The notes under the pieces were generated by a model. The model ran no database searches and was not told where the DNA came from. It saw nothing but the letters and a program-made list of their open reading frames with translations. Positions 53,234 to 63,417 of a DNA stretch of 64,000 nt are shown here, one piece after another; the stretch's first letter is position 1; each line of letters starts with the position of its first letter. This DNA is from Dethiosulfatarculus sandiegensis (GTDB taxonomy: Bacteria > Desulfobacterota > Desulfarculia > Desulfarculales > Desulfarculaceae). The stretch covers positions 17,756-81,755 of the forward strand of contig NZ_AZAC01000005.1 of assembly GCF_000931935.2 (NCBI RefSeq). The letters run 5' to 3'. Both the position numbers and the translations under genes were made by a program.

Positions 53234-53860
53234 TCAGAAAGCCAGGGAATATCCTGTCCAAAAGGCCACAAACCCGGCGAGGCTCACACCCAGCAGCAGG
53301 GTGAGGACCAAGAATTTGACCTTTTGATCAATCTTCCGGCCAGCCAGCCAGGCCGCGGGGTATAACGGCCCAAAAAGAATCAGCTCCCATAGCATGCCGG
53401 TCTGAGTCGGTGAGTGGTGTACAAGGCCCAACAGGCCACGCCACGAGGAGCTGTAATATGCTGTCGGTACAATCGCCGCGGGACCGAGATAACCCTTATC
53501 TGACCAAGGCCAGAACAGGGGCAATCCTATACCGCGGCCCATGAGGTAATCCAGGGCAAGATGGCTGAAGCAGACCAGGGTCAAGCCTGCCGTTGCTTTT
53601 AGAAACCGCGAAAAACAGCGTTTTGAGACTATAAACGCAAAAGTAAGGCTCAGGCCCAACCCAAACAAAAGGCTATGGGTGGGGCCCCTGTGTTGAATCA
53701 TTTCCGGAGCAATAAATCCGGCAAAGACATCCAGGTCACTGGCCACGGAAAGCAACACAGCCAAACCGGCCCCGCCCACCCCCTTGGGCAAGCCGGCCTT
53801 TTCCTTGACAAGTTCATAGACAGCCAAACCTGTCAGGCTGTGCCCCAGAACAGAACTCAC
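53234..53860 (-). CDS. YdjM-like membrane-bound metal-dependent hydrolase (DUF457)
   Basis: 208 residues with about five membrane segments. Conserved histidines and acids occur early: MSSVLGHSLTGLAVYEL, VASDLDVFAGF and IQHRGPTHSLLFGLG, and later CFSHLALDYLMGRGIGLPLFWPWSD. The family is annotated as membrane-bound metal hydrolases, but physiological substrates are unknown. It ends 2 bases from the histidine kinase stop (convergent). Upstream lies thyX on the same strand, only 52 bp away, so the two may be co-transcribed. Confidence 0.85.
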   Translation of the reverse strand: MSSVLGHSLTGLAVYELVKEKAGLPKGVGGAGLAVLLSVASDLDVFAGFIAPEMIQHRGPTHSLLFGLGLSLTFAFIVSKRCFSRFLKATAGLTLVCFSHLALDYLMGRGIGLPLFWPWSDKGYLGPAAIVPTAYYSSSWRGLLGLVHHSPTQTGMLWELILFGPLYPAAWLAGRKIDQKVKFLVLTLLLGVSLAGFVAFWTGYSLAF

Positions 53861-53912
53861 CCGGCCCTCCTTTGGCTTTTTTCACCCTGGGAATATCACC
53901 GGCCTGATGTTG

Positions 53913-54587
53913 TCAGGCCCAGGATTTTCGCTTGGCAGCCATCTCTGCAGCCGCATCCTCGAATTTTTCAAAAAGGTCGTCAAAAACCACGGGCATCTTT
54001 TCCTTTAGCTCAACCAATAAAGGAAGCATGATCTCTCTTATCTGCGGATGGGCCGCCTTTTGAGCTCGCAGGGAAATTACATGCCGCCATTCCCTAAGGT
54101 TGGCTGTCATGACTATCTCGGTTTTAAGACTGTTGGGCAGTACGCTTCTGGCTTCCTGGGGTCTGGCTCCCTGGTTCAACAGCTCAAAGTAGGCGTCTTC
54201 CGCCTGTTGCATGGCTCTTTCCCAGGCAATATAGGCCTTGGCGCCGGGTTTCCAGAAAATGGGCCTGATCACTGTAATTTCACTACCAAATTTATCTTTG
54301 GAGTAATTGGCGTAACGAGTGCTTTCCTGACTGTAGGCCGCCAGGCGGTGGCGCACCAGTTCGTGGGTCACGCCCCTGTCGCAGATAAAGCGCACTGTCA
54401 ATGAAGCGTGTTCTATCACGCTGTGATGACCTGAGGCCATTATGCGGCGCAAAAAACCGGCGGCTGAATCCTTGGTTATTTTATCCTCGGATTTATAGCA
54501 GGTGCGTCCTGCCAGCTCCAGGTTCTGCAAGAGCTGGTCTCCGTCGGGCAGATAGAGAATCTCATGATAAGGGGCTATCACCTTCAT
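53913..54587 (-). CDS. thyX: Flavin-dependent thymidylate synthase
   Basis: 224 residues from the ATG at 54587; the frame stays open further upstream, but a GGGAGA box and the family start favour this codon. The ThyX signature is present as RHRLAAYSQESTRY (RHR at 79-81), and the substrate-binding Arg/His pattern NLREWRHVISLRAQKAAHPQIRE follows. The enzyme makes dTMP from dUMP using methylene-THF and FAD/NADPH. It is common in anaerobic bacteria that lack ThyA. Confidence 0.96.
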   Translation of the reverse strand: MKVIAPYHEILYLPDGDQLLQNLELAGRTCYKSEDKITKDSAAGFLRRIMASGHHSVIEHASLTVRFICDRGVTHELVRHRLAAYSQESTRYANYSKDKFGSEITVIRPIFWKPGAKAYIAWERAMQQAEDAYFELLNQGARPQEARSVLPNSLKTEIVMTANLREWRHVISLRAQKAAHPQIREIMLPLLVELKEKMPVVFDDLFEKFEDAAAEMAAKRKSWA

Positions 54588-54609
54588 GTTTTCTCTCCCT
54601 TGACTTAAA

Positions 54610-54645
54610 GGCCGGAAAAGGGCTTTAAGTTTCCCTTTTCCGGCC
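54610..54645 (-). terminator. Terminator downstream of lipoprotein gene
   Basis: A 13-bp exact inverted repeat (54610-54622 and 54633-54645) lies between the lipoprotein stop and the thyX start. In the leftward direction TTTAAG follows. Confidence 0.75.
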
Positions 54646-54729
54646 AAAGTTACAATCCACTTAAGACTCAGGGGCGGCTTTCGCAAAGTCGGCCACCTGT
54701 TAAGTCTTGTCTTTTATCAGGCTGTACTC

Positions 54730-56277
54730 CTAATTGGAGGCCTGGGTTGTGGGCTCCCGCTCCTCAAGATATTGTCTGGTTTCAGATGAATCTATTTTCT
54801 GTAAAAGGCTTTTCATAGGCGCCCAGGCTGTACCCACGGCCCTTTCAGCCTGGTTCATAAGAATCTCTTGTAATAAGGGTTTCCCATCCACGGCCTTCGC
54901 AACTTTACTAATAAATTCATTCCGCAATTCCAAGGCATCGGGCGGATCGGGCAAGGGAGCCTTGGGGTTAATTATAGGAGAGGACTCCTGAGCCCCGGAC
55001 TCGCCGACTTGGGTTGTTCCAGGCTCGGCTTGGGCCACGGGTTCTTCCTCTGGAGCCTCAATGGGAGTCAAGACCTTGCGCACCAGGATAAAAACTCTTT
55101 CAGCCAATGCGGCCTGGACCTCAACCTTGCCCAATTCAGGATCATTGAAAAGTTCTTCGGCCTTTTCTTCGGTGATCTTTTCCGTTTCCGGCAAAAGGGA
55201 AGCATTTTCCAACTTAAGACGGTTGGCCCGCAGACCGTTGACCACCTTGGCCCTGACATCTGTTTCCAGGGCTCCATTGCGCAGGATCTGAGCTTCGGCA
55301 GGATCATAGGCCAGAGGCTCCAAGATGCCCAAGGTGGTTTCAGCAGCCAAAACACGGTCACTTAAAGGCAAGGGGGCGGCCACTTTACGTTCAGCCAGTA
55401 CGAGCGTCCTGAATTCATCAAGATATCCCCAATGCGGGTCCCTGCTTATGACTTCAACCAACCGCAAAAGGGCTTTCTTCCCGATATCTTTGCTCAAGCG
55501 GGCGCCATAGGAATCATAGGAGTCAAATTCTCCGAAGAGTTCCTTTTCGCTGAAAGCGCCCACATTCTCATCAACCAAGAAAGACAAGTCCAAAATTGTA
55601 AGTTTCTCTTCTTTGGGCAATTGATCGGCCGTTGCAGAATCCGGCTTAGCCGGATTAAGAGAGGCGGTCTGAGCTGAAGGCGTGGTCTGCGCAGATCCGG
55701 TCTGAGGCAACTCACGGGCGGGGAGTTCCAAGGGCTCGACTGTTTCCTGGTACACGACCGAAAGGGTCAAAGAGATATTCAGATCAGTGCTGGGAATCCA
55801 GTAGCCCCCCAAGTCAACCTGGGCCTGGGTGATAAAGACGCCAACCGCAAAGGCCGGCAAAACCAAACCGTCCACAAACATATGGGGAACCAGCCAGGGA
55901 TTACGTCCGTCCTTTTCCAGGGCAAAGTTGTTAAGCACCAAAGTCAGACGATTTTTCGCCGCCTCTGAGCTATCCTTGGCAGGATCGGCCAAACGACTGA
56001 AGAGCCCGTTTGCGACCAGTCCCTGGCGCAGAGTATCGGTAATCTGCTCGGCAAATATACGCACATTGGGCGAGGTCCGCTCGGTGGTCTCCTCCGGCCA
56101 CACCCTTTTGTCCTGCACCTGGGGCATTTGGGCGCTCAAGCCGGTGGATTGCCGAGGACCCAATTCAGGCTTTAGTTCATCCTTGACAACAGTTGTATAG
56201 GCACACCCCCCGGCAGAAAAAGCAGCCAGAAGCGTCAAGCAAATCAGCAGTCGAACGGTCAGGCCCCGTTTCACCAT
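54730..56277 (-). CDS. Large lipoprotein of unknown function
   Basis: 515 residues from the ATG at 56277 (GGAGGAT box adjacent; the longer open frame is less likely). The signal VRLLICLTLLAAFSAGGC ends in a lipobox, so the protein is lipid-anchored, probably in the outer membrane. An N-terminal domain (about 60-175) recalls lipoproteins with a periplasmic fold (FAEQITDTLRQGLVANGLF; WIPSTDLNISLTLSVVYQET). The Cterminal half is helical and Pro/Glu-rich. No family is named with confidence. It lies between enolase and thyX, with terminators on both sides, so it is its own unit. Confidence 0.8.
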   Translation of the reverse strand: MVKRGLTVRLLICLTLLAAFSAGGCAYTTVVKDELKPELGPRQSTGLSAQMPQVQDKRVWPEETTERTSPNVRIFAEQITDTLRQGLVANGLFSRLADPAKDSSEAAKNRLTLVLNNFALEKDGRNPWLVPHMFVDGLVLPAFAVGVFITQAQVDLGGYWIPSTDLNISLTLSVVYQETVEPLELPARELPQTGSAQTTPSAQTASLNPAKPDSATADQLPKEEKLTILDLSFLVDENVGAFSEKELFGEFDSYDSYGARLSKDIGKKALLRLVEVISRDPHWGYLDEFRTLVLAERKVAAPLPLSDRVLAAETTLGILEPLAYDPAEAQILRNGALETDVRAKVVNGLRANRLKLENASLLPETEKITEEKAEELFNDPELGKVEVQAALAERVFILVRKVLTPIEAPEEEPVAQAEPGTTQVGESGAQESSPIINPKAPLPDPPDALELRNEFISKVAKAVDGKPLLQEILMNQAERAVGTAWAPMKSLLQKIDSSETRQYLEEREPTTQASN

Positions 56278-56522
56278 ATCCTCCAGCGTGAAAATATCAA
56301 CTAACCTAATTGGCCTCTTCCACCCCTTGAGATGCCCGTGCATCCGGGGAAAACGATGCCCATCTTGAATTCGTCAATACACCTTGACAAATTCTCAAAA
56401 ACACACAATCTAATCAGGTTGCGTGTTTTTGCTAGATTTTAAACGCTTTTTCCGATCAAGGTAAGCCTTAAAAGCCCCTAGGCATAATAAATCAGGAGGC
56501 CCCCTTGAATCGGATCAGTAAG

Positions 56523-56559
56523 AGGCCTGTCTCCGGCCTTATTTACCGGAGACAGGCCT
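56523..56559 (-). terminator. Enolase terminator
   Basis: A 14-bp exact inverted repeat (56523-56536 and 56546-56559) with a 9-base loop lies 12 bp past the eno stop. Confidence 0.85.
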
Positions 56560-56570
56560 TTGTAACATTA

Positions 56571-58147
<1,577 letters not shown>

Positions 58148-59896
58148 CTAAAAATTTGCCTGTGTAAGCTCGTGGTAGTGTGTCTGGGCAAAATCCAGCT
58201 CAGGATCTAGATCCAGTGCGTGACGGAACATAACGAGTGCCTTTTGATCTTCTCCCAGCCTACGCAGGTTCACTCCTATGTTGGCATAATTGATGGCAAC
58301 GGCGGGATCGCTTTCCACAGCCAGGGAAAAAGCCTCTATGGCCTTTTCATATTCATTCAGCTTGAAATGGCAAAACCCCATCAGGTTGAAAACTTCCTGA
58401 TGGGGATCGGGGTAGGACGCCGCCTTGTAAAGAGCCGAAAGGGCCTTGTCATATTGGCCCATATCCTTAAGAGCCACGGCCAGTTGCACATATATGCTGG
58501 GCTTGTCTTCGTCCGGAGGATTAAAAGCAAGCGCCCTTTTCAGACAGTCAAGGGCAGGCAAGGGCTCGCCCCTTCTTATGAGGACAATAGCCCTGAAAAA
58601 AGGAACATAGTATCCCGCACCGTTCAAATTTCCCAATCCTCTCAACACACCCTCCGCCAAATCAAGTGGAAACAACTGGCTGGCCAGCTTGGCTGCGTGG
58701 AAGACCGCGTTTGTATCTACGGTGCGCTTGGCGAAATGGGCCTTGGGAATAATGTTGTAAACCACCGGAACATCAAGCACCGGGTGGTTCATTTTCAGGG
58801 AATAGACCGGAAAACCGGAATCCGCCAGGGAGGCGGTGCAGGCCTTTACCTCTTCGGCAAGATCCCCGGATGAAATATCGGGCAGGCTTGCCAAGCTTAC
58901 CGTTCTGTCGGCCTCCATAACATACTGAGCTTCCTCAAGGCCGGTGAACTTGGGCAGGGCAGAGACTTCATAACTGGTTTTTTTATCAAAATCACCCGCC
59001 AGCTGGGCCACCTCGGTCAATGCCCTTATCAAGGCTTTGACAGGGCTGGTGGCAGTGCCCGCAGTATAGACTATCTCGCTTTTATGGGGGAAAGTGGATG
59101 GATCATAGCAAAGCGCCCCCACAGAGGGAATGCCCATCCCACAGGAAAAATCCTTTAACCAAACCTTAATGCCCGCGTCTTTGAACTTCTGCAAAAGTTC
59201 ACCGGCCAGGGGATCGGATATGGTCGACTGATCAATAGCCGGGGTTTTTAAACGGTTTTCCGTTACCAGGGCGGAGACATGGCGTTCAACCACCTCGCAC
59301 ATGCCCTGCAGGATCGCCTCTTCCAAACAATTGCCCGCAGCCGGACCATTGTATTCATTAATCGCATAAAACCAGCCAAGAGGAATCATCTCCTCCCTGT
59401 CCAAGGTCAGGTTCCTGGCCCAGGCCCAGGTCTGGGGAAGCATTTCAAAGGCATCTACGGCCTGGCTGATTGTTTCATTGGGGTGATAAAGGGCCTCGGC
59501 AGCCAGCCGGGAAGGCATTTTGGGCTCGGCTATTTCAGCAGCCCTGGCCAAGGTGAATTCCGTATGATTAAAAAAATGGAAAAAACTGAATCGTTCGGCC
59601 AGCTCCATCAAGGCGCTGGCCTCTGCCTGCACGGCACTGGCGCCTTTGCCCATCTGTTTGGCGTTTTTGGTGAGATTCAGGGCAGCAGGGCCACAGAGGC
59701 TTATATAGACCGGAATATCAAGCCTGCCGGTGTCTATACGCAGGGTTTTCTTTAAAACATCATCGCCCAAAAGGGCGAAACGTTCTTTAACCCAGGCAAC
59801 CGTTTCAGCCGGAGGCCTTATTTTATCCTGCTCCAGATAGTAATTCTTGGGAGTTGGCCTTAAAACGACACCTGAGGACTGTGGCGGTCTGATCAC
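58148..59896 (-). CDS. YcaO-domain protein with C-terminal TPR repeats
   Basis: 582 residues. The first ~400 are a YcaO domain: AEASALMELAERFSFFHFF (near 90-108) and EEAILQGMCEVVERHVSAL (near 190-210) carry the Glu and Arg residues that bind ATP and Mg2+ in YcaO enzymes. A second part (about 415-575) has at least three tetratricopeptide repeats (LAVALKDMGQYDKALSALYK; GFCHFKLNEYEKAIEAFSLA; NIGVNLRRLGEDQKALVMFR) for protein binding. YcaO enzymes activate backbone amides with ATP to form azolines or thioamides. It is immediately downstream of dsrC on the same strand (134 bp, with a terminator between). A role in modifying DsrC or another sulfur-relay protein is a hypothesis. Confidence 0.9.
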   Translation of the reverse strand: MIRPPQSSGVVLRPTPKNYYLEQDKIRPPAETVAWVKERFALLGDDVLKKTLRIDTGRLDIPVYISLCGPAALNLTKNAKQMGKGASAVQAEASALMELAERFSFFHFFNHTEFTLARAAEIAEPKMPSRLAAEALYHPNETISQAVDAFEMLPQTWAWARNLTLDREEMIPLGWFYAINEYNGPAAGNCLEEAILQGMCEVVERHVSALVTENRLKTPAIDQSTISDPLAGELLQKFKDAGIKVWLKDFSCGMGIPSVGALCYDPSTFPHKSEIVYTAGTATSPVKALIRALTEVAQLAGDFDKKTSYEVSALPKFTGLEEAQYVMEADRTVSLASLPDISSGDLAEEVKACTASLADSGFPVYSLKMNHPVLDVPVVYNIIPKAHFAKRTVDTNAVFHAAKLASQLFPLDLAEGVLRGLGNLNGAGYYVPFFRAIVLIRRGEPLPALDCLKRALAFNPPDEDKPSIYVQLAVALKDMGQYDKALSALYKAASYPDPHQEVFNLMGFCHFKLNEYEKAIEAFSLAVESDPAVAINYANIGVNLRRLGEDQKALVMFRHALDLDPELDFAQTHYHELTQANF

Positions 59897-59967
59897 TTAA
59901 GCCTCCACAACTGTCTTGTGACAAAAAAGGACATCCCTGGCAGGTTATTTTACGCTCGACAATAGAC

Positions 59968-60003
59968 AATCGGCGTTCGACCGCTAGAGGCCGAACGCCG
60001 ATT
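59968..60003 (-). terminator. Hairpin between dsrC and the YcaO gene
   Basis: AATCGGCGTTCG (59968-59979) pairs exactly with 59992-60003. In the leftward direction TGTCTATTG follows, a weak T-tract. It likely terminates most dsrC transcripts while allowing some readthrough. Confidence 0.7.
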
Positions 60004-60030
60004 TTCTACGAAACAGATGCTGTTGGCGAC

Positions 60031-60348
60031 TTAGACGCAGCCAGTGGGCTTGGCCAAGCCAGCCATCTTGCAGGCTCCCTTGCCGGGGCCGCTGGGGAAC
60101 AGCTCATAGATTTTTTTCAGTTTGAAGCCGGTCACCTTGGTCATGATACGGACCATGGGGGCGATACCGTTTTTCTTGTAGTAATCCTGCAGGTAGTTGA
60201 TGACTTTCCAGTGCTCATCGGTGAGCTCAGAGATGCCCTCAGAATCCTTCACGTAATGGGCGAAGTTCTCATCCCAAACTTCGGGATCTTGCAAGAAACC
60301 GTCTTCGTCCACTTCGTATGTTTTGCCCTTATAGGTCACAGTCGGCAT
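60031..60348 (-). CDS. dsrC: DsrC, dissimilatory sulfite reductase partner protein
   Basis: 105 residues. The C-terminal arm GKGACKMAGLAKPTGCV contains both conserved cysteines (93 and 104) that form the sulfur-carrying trisulfide with DsrAB; non-dissimilatory homologues such as TusE keep only the penultimate one. Other family blocks: YEVDEDGFLQDPE, WKVINYLQDYYKKNGIAPMVR and GFKLKKIYELFPSGPGK. It couples sulfite reduction to the membrane DsrMKJOP complex. It is monocistronic in many sulfate reducers. A strong AAGGAGGA box 8 bases before ATG and a consensus -35 fit high expression. Confidence 0.97.
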   Translation of the reverse strand: MPTVTYKGKTYEVDEDGFLQDPEVWDENFAHYVKDSEGISELTDEHWKVINYLQDYYKKNGIAPMVRIMTKVTGFKLKKIYELFPSGPGKGACKMAGLAKPTGCV

Positions 60349-60659
60349 ATTGGGTGTCCTCCTTAGATAAGTTTTTTCGCAATTTTTTTGCGATTACTAT
60401 CGATAGTCCACAAACGCACTCAGATGTACTAACAATTCAGGATTTAGCTGTCAAGACTAAAAACCATTCTTGGCCACACCATCTTCATTTCACTGATTGA
60501 AACGTAGATGAAGGTCTTCAGCCGGACGGGCTAAACATCCAATTGTCTTGTTTAGGTACATCTTTTTCCTTAGGGGCAGCTTATAACCGGTATCCGGCCT
60601 TTTGGCAAGCCCTAATTTACCCCACCCGGTATAAATACCGGTTTTTTGTTACCCTTTTT
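60349..60659. other. dsrC leader and spacer to valS
   Basis: About 310 bp. It holds the dsrC promoter (60426-60454) and a leader of about 70 bases with a 6-bp hairpin TCGCAA/TTGCGA at 60377-60393. Near 60586-60642, CCGGTAT occurs twice directly and once inverted around a T-run; it does not suit a leftward valS terminator and could be an operator. Nothing else was found. Confidence 0.5.
60426..60454 (-). promoter_or_regulatory. dsrC promoter
   Basis: On the minus strand TTGACA (60454-60449), 17 bp, then TAGTAC (60431-60426). The start would leave a leader of about 70 bases with a strong ribosome site, consistent with an abundant protein. Confidence 0.6.
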
Positions 60660-63311
60660 TTACAAAAAGCTCCGAACTCTGCTCAGGTTATCCTTGAGCC
60701 TTTCAAGCTGAGCCCGTCCTTCATCCACCTTGTCTTTTTCTTTTTGTATGACTTCCTGGGGAGCCTTATCTACAAACCCCTGGTTTGACAACTTTTTCTC
60801 ACTTTTAGTTATTTCTTTTTCCAGTTTGGCGACCTTTTTGCCCAGCCTGACCTCCTCGGCCTTGAAATCAACCAGGTCCTTTAAGTCCACCAGCACGGTA
60901 AGCGTGCTCAGGGCAGTGGTGGCCATGGTGGCTGTCTGCTCGCCATCCATCTCAAGGCTCACCTCCTGGGCCTTGGTCTGAAGCGCTATACGGTCCCTAT
61001 TCCGCTCAAGCAGTTCAAAGGTTCCCTGGTCGGCCGGTTTGAGCAGAAGCGGCACCTGCTGGCCGGGATTAACGCCCATCTCCCCCCTGATGTTCCTGAC
61101 GGCCCCGATCACCTCCATGACAATTTTCATCTCTTCTTCAGCCTCGGAATCATAATCCGCCTCAGAGATCACCGGCCAGTCGGATTTCATTATGCTGCCC
61201 AGGCTGTCGGGCAACCTTTGCCAGAGTTCCTCTGTGATAAAGGGCATAAAGGGATGCAGCATACGGATCAACCTGGAGAAGACTTCACCTAAAACGCGCC
61301 TGGTCTTGGCCTGCCTGGCCGGATCATCGGCATTGTAAAGTTGAGGCTTGATAAACTCCAGATACCAATCGCAGAATTCATGCCAGGTAAACTGGTAAAT
61401 GGCGCTGGCCGCATCGTTGAAACGATACTCCTCTATGGCCTTGCCCGCTTCCTTGGCAGCCTTGACCGAACGGCTCAGAATCCAACGATCCTCCAAAAGG
61501 GGCTCAAGATCCCGGCCTTCCGTCATATCCTCGGCCAGGTGCATAAGGGTGAACCTGGCTGCGTTCCAGACCTTGTTCACAAAGTTGCGATAACCCGCAA
61601 TGCGGTCCTCGCTCATCTTGATATCCCGGCCCTGGGCGGCAAAGGCGGCCAGGGTGAACCTGAAGGCGTCGGTCCCGTATTCATCCATGATCAGCAAGGG
61701 ATCCATGACATTACCCTTGGACTTGGACATCTTTTGCCCCTTGGCATCACGGACCAGGGCATGGATGCAGACGTCCTTAAAGGGCACTTCTCCCATGAAC
61801 TTGTTGCCCATCATCATCATGCGGGCCACCCAGAAGAAAAGAATGTCGAAGCCGGTGACCAGACAACTTGTAGGATAGAATTTTTCCAAGAGATCCGTCT
61901 TGTCAGGCCAACCCATGGTTGAGAAAGGCCACAACCCACTGGAGAACCAGGTGTCCAACACATCGGTCTCGCGCCTTAAGTTAGAGCTTCCGCAGACAGG
62001 GCAGGTGGTGGGGTCTTCCCTGGCCACAATCACCTCGCCGCATTCGCAATACCAGGCCGGGATGCGATGCCCCCACCAGATCTGGCGGCTTATGCACCAG
62101 TCGCGGATATTGTTCATCCACTCGTAGAAGGTCTTGTTCCAGACCTCGGGGACAATGCGGGTGCGCCCTTCGTCCACTGTACGGACCGCCTCTTCAGCCA
62201 AGGGCCCCACCTTGACAAACCACTGTTTGCTTAAAATGGGCTCCACCATGGTCTTGCAGCGATAACAATGCCCCACGGAGTGGATATGCTCTTCATGGCG
62301 CTCCAGAAAACCCTGCTCCTCAAGATCGGCTACAATCCTTTCCCTGGCCTCGAAACGGTCCAGGCCCTGGTAAGCGCCGCCTTGTTCATTAATGCGGCCG
62401 TCGTCATCCATCATGCGGATGGATTTAAGATTGTGCTTGCGGCCGATCTCAAAGTCGTTGGGGTCATGGGCCGGAGTCACCTTAAGGGCGCCGGTTCCGA
62501 AATCAAGGGAAACGTACTTGTCTTTGATTATGGGCAGTTCACGGCCCACCAAAGGCAATATCAGGGTGTCGTCGGCCAGATCCTGATACCTGGGATCTTC
62601 CGGGTTGATGGCCACTGCCGTATCGCCGAGCATGGTCTCCGGGCGGGTGGTGGCTATGGTGAGGTGGCCTTTTCCGTTTTTAAAGGGATAGCGCACATAC
62701 CAGAAGCCGCCCTTGACGTCCTCGTGCTCACTTTCCAGGTCACTTAAGGCGGTGTGGCACCTGGGGCACCAGTTGATGATATAGTCGCCCTGGTAGATCA
62801 ATCCCTCTTCATAGAGGGTGACAAAGACCTCGCGCACCGCCCTGCTCAGGCCCTCGTCCATGGTAAAGCGCTCACGATCCCAGTCACAGGAGGCTCCCAG
62901 GCGCTTAAGCTGGTTTATGATTTTGCCGCCGGATTCGGCCCGCCATTTCCAAACCCGCTCAATAAATTCTTCCCTGCCCACATCGTGCCTGGACAGCCCC
63001 TCTTCAGCCAGCTGGCGCTCCACCACGTTCTGGGTGGCTATGCCGGCATGGTCCGTGCCGGGCATCCACAAAACCTCCTTGCCCTTCATACGCATGTAGC
63101 GGCAAAGAATATCCTGGATGGTATTGTCCAAGGCATGGCCGATATGCAATACACCTGTCACATTCGGTGGGGGGATGACTATGGAATAGGGTTCCTTGGA
63201 TGAATCTGGATCTGCATGAAAAAGCCCGTTGGACTCCCAATACTCATACCAGCGAGCCTCAACATCCTTGGGCTCGTAGGATTTTTCCAAAGCAGTGGGT
63301 TTGGAACTCAT
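60660..63311 (-). CDS. valS: Valyl-tRNA synthetase
   Basis: 883 residues. The class I signatures are clear: PPPNVTGVLHIGHAL (HIGH) and GQKMSKSKGNVMDP (KMSKS). The editing domain and a C-terminal coiled coil (ALSTLTVLVDLKDLVDFKAE... to the end) are present, and Cys pairs such as CECGEVIVA and CPVCGSS may bind zinc. It charges tRNA-Val and proofreads threonine. The ATG is preceded by AGGAGA. It lies leftward with its terminator region at 60590-60660 not clearly resolved. Confidence 0.98.
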   Translation of the reverse strand: MSSKPTALEKSYEPKDVEARWYEYWESNGLFHADPDSSKEPYSIVIPPPNVTGVLHIGHALDNTIQDILCRYMRMKGKEVLWMPGTDHAGIATQNVVERQLAEEGLSRHDVGREEFIERVWKWRAESGGKIINQLKRLGASCDWDRERFTMDEGLSRAVREVFVTLYEEGLIYQGDYIINWCPRCHTALSDLESEHEDVKGGFWYVRYPFKNGKGHLTIATTRPETMLGDTAVAINPEDPRYQDLADDTLILPLVGRELPIIKDKYVSLDFGTGALKVTPAHDPNDFEIGRKHNLKSIRMMDDDGRINEQGGAYQGLDRFEARERIVADLEEQGFLERHEEHIHSVGHCYRCKTMVEPILSKQWFVKVGPLAEEAVRTVDEGRTRIVPEVWNKTFYEWMNNIRDWCISRQIWWGHRIPAWYCECGEVIVAREDPTTCPVCGSSNLRRETDVLDTWFSSGLWPFSTMGWPDKTDLLEKFYPTSCLVTGFDILFFWVARMMMMGNKFMGEVPFKDVCIHALVRDAKGQKMSKSKGNVMDPLLIMDEYGTDAFRFTLAAFAAQGRDIKMSEDRIAGYRNFVNKVWNAARFTLMHLAEDMTEGRDLEPLLEDRWILSRSVKAAKEAGKAIEEYRFNDAASAIYQFTWHEFCDWYLEFIKPQLYNADDPARQAKTRRVLGEVFSRLIRMLHPFMPFITEELWQRLPDSLGSIMKSDWPVISEADYDSEAEEEMKIVMEVIGAVRNIRGEMGVNPGQQVPLLLKPADQGTFELLERNRDRIALQTKAQEVSLEMDGEQTATMATTALSTLTVLVDLKDLVDFKAEEVRLGKKVAKLEKEITKSEKKLSNQGFVDKAPQEVIQKEKDKVDEGRAQLERLKDNLSRVRSFL

Positions 63312-63361
63312 AATTTTTTATCTCCTGATGCATGTCGGCCTGAAGCAGGGGGACATAAGAA

Positions 63362-63390
63362 ATGGCGGGGGTTGAGACACCTCCCGCCAT
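63362..63390 (-). terminator. Hairpin between the repeat-protein gene and valS
   Basis: Arms 63362-63371 and 63381-63390 pair over about 10 bp with a wobble. In the leftward direction TTTCTTAT follows. Confidence 0.65.
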
Positions 63391-63417
63391 CCGACCGGCC
63401 CCGTCAAAGCCGGCCGG

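Noticed and set aside
60626..60646. CCGGTAT inverted repeat plus T-run as the valS terminator
   Set aside because: The loop is only two or three bases and the T-run is on the wrong strand for leftward valS transcription.
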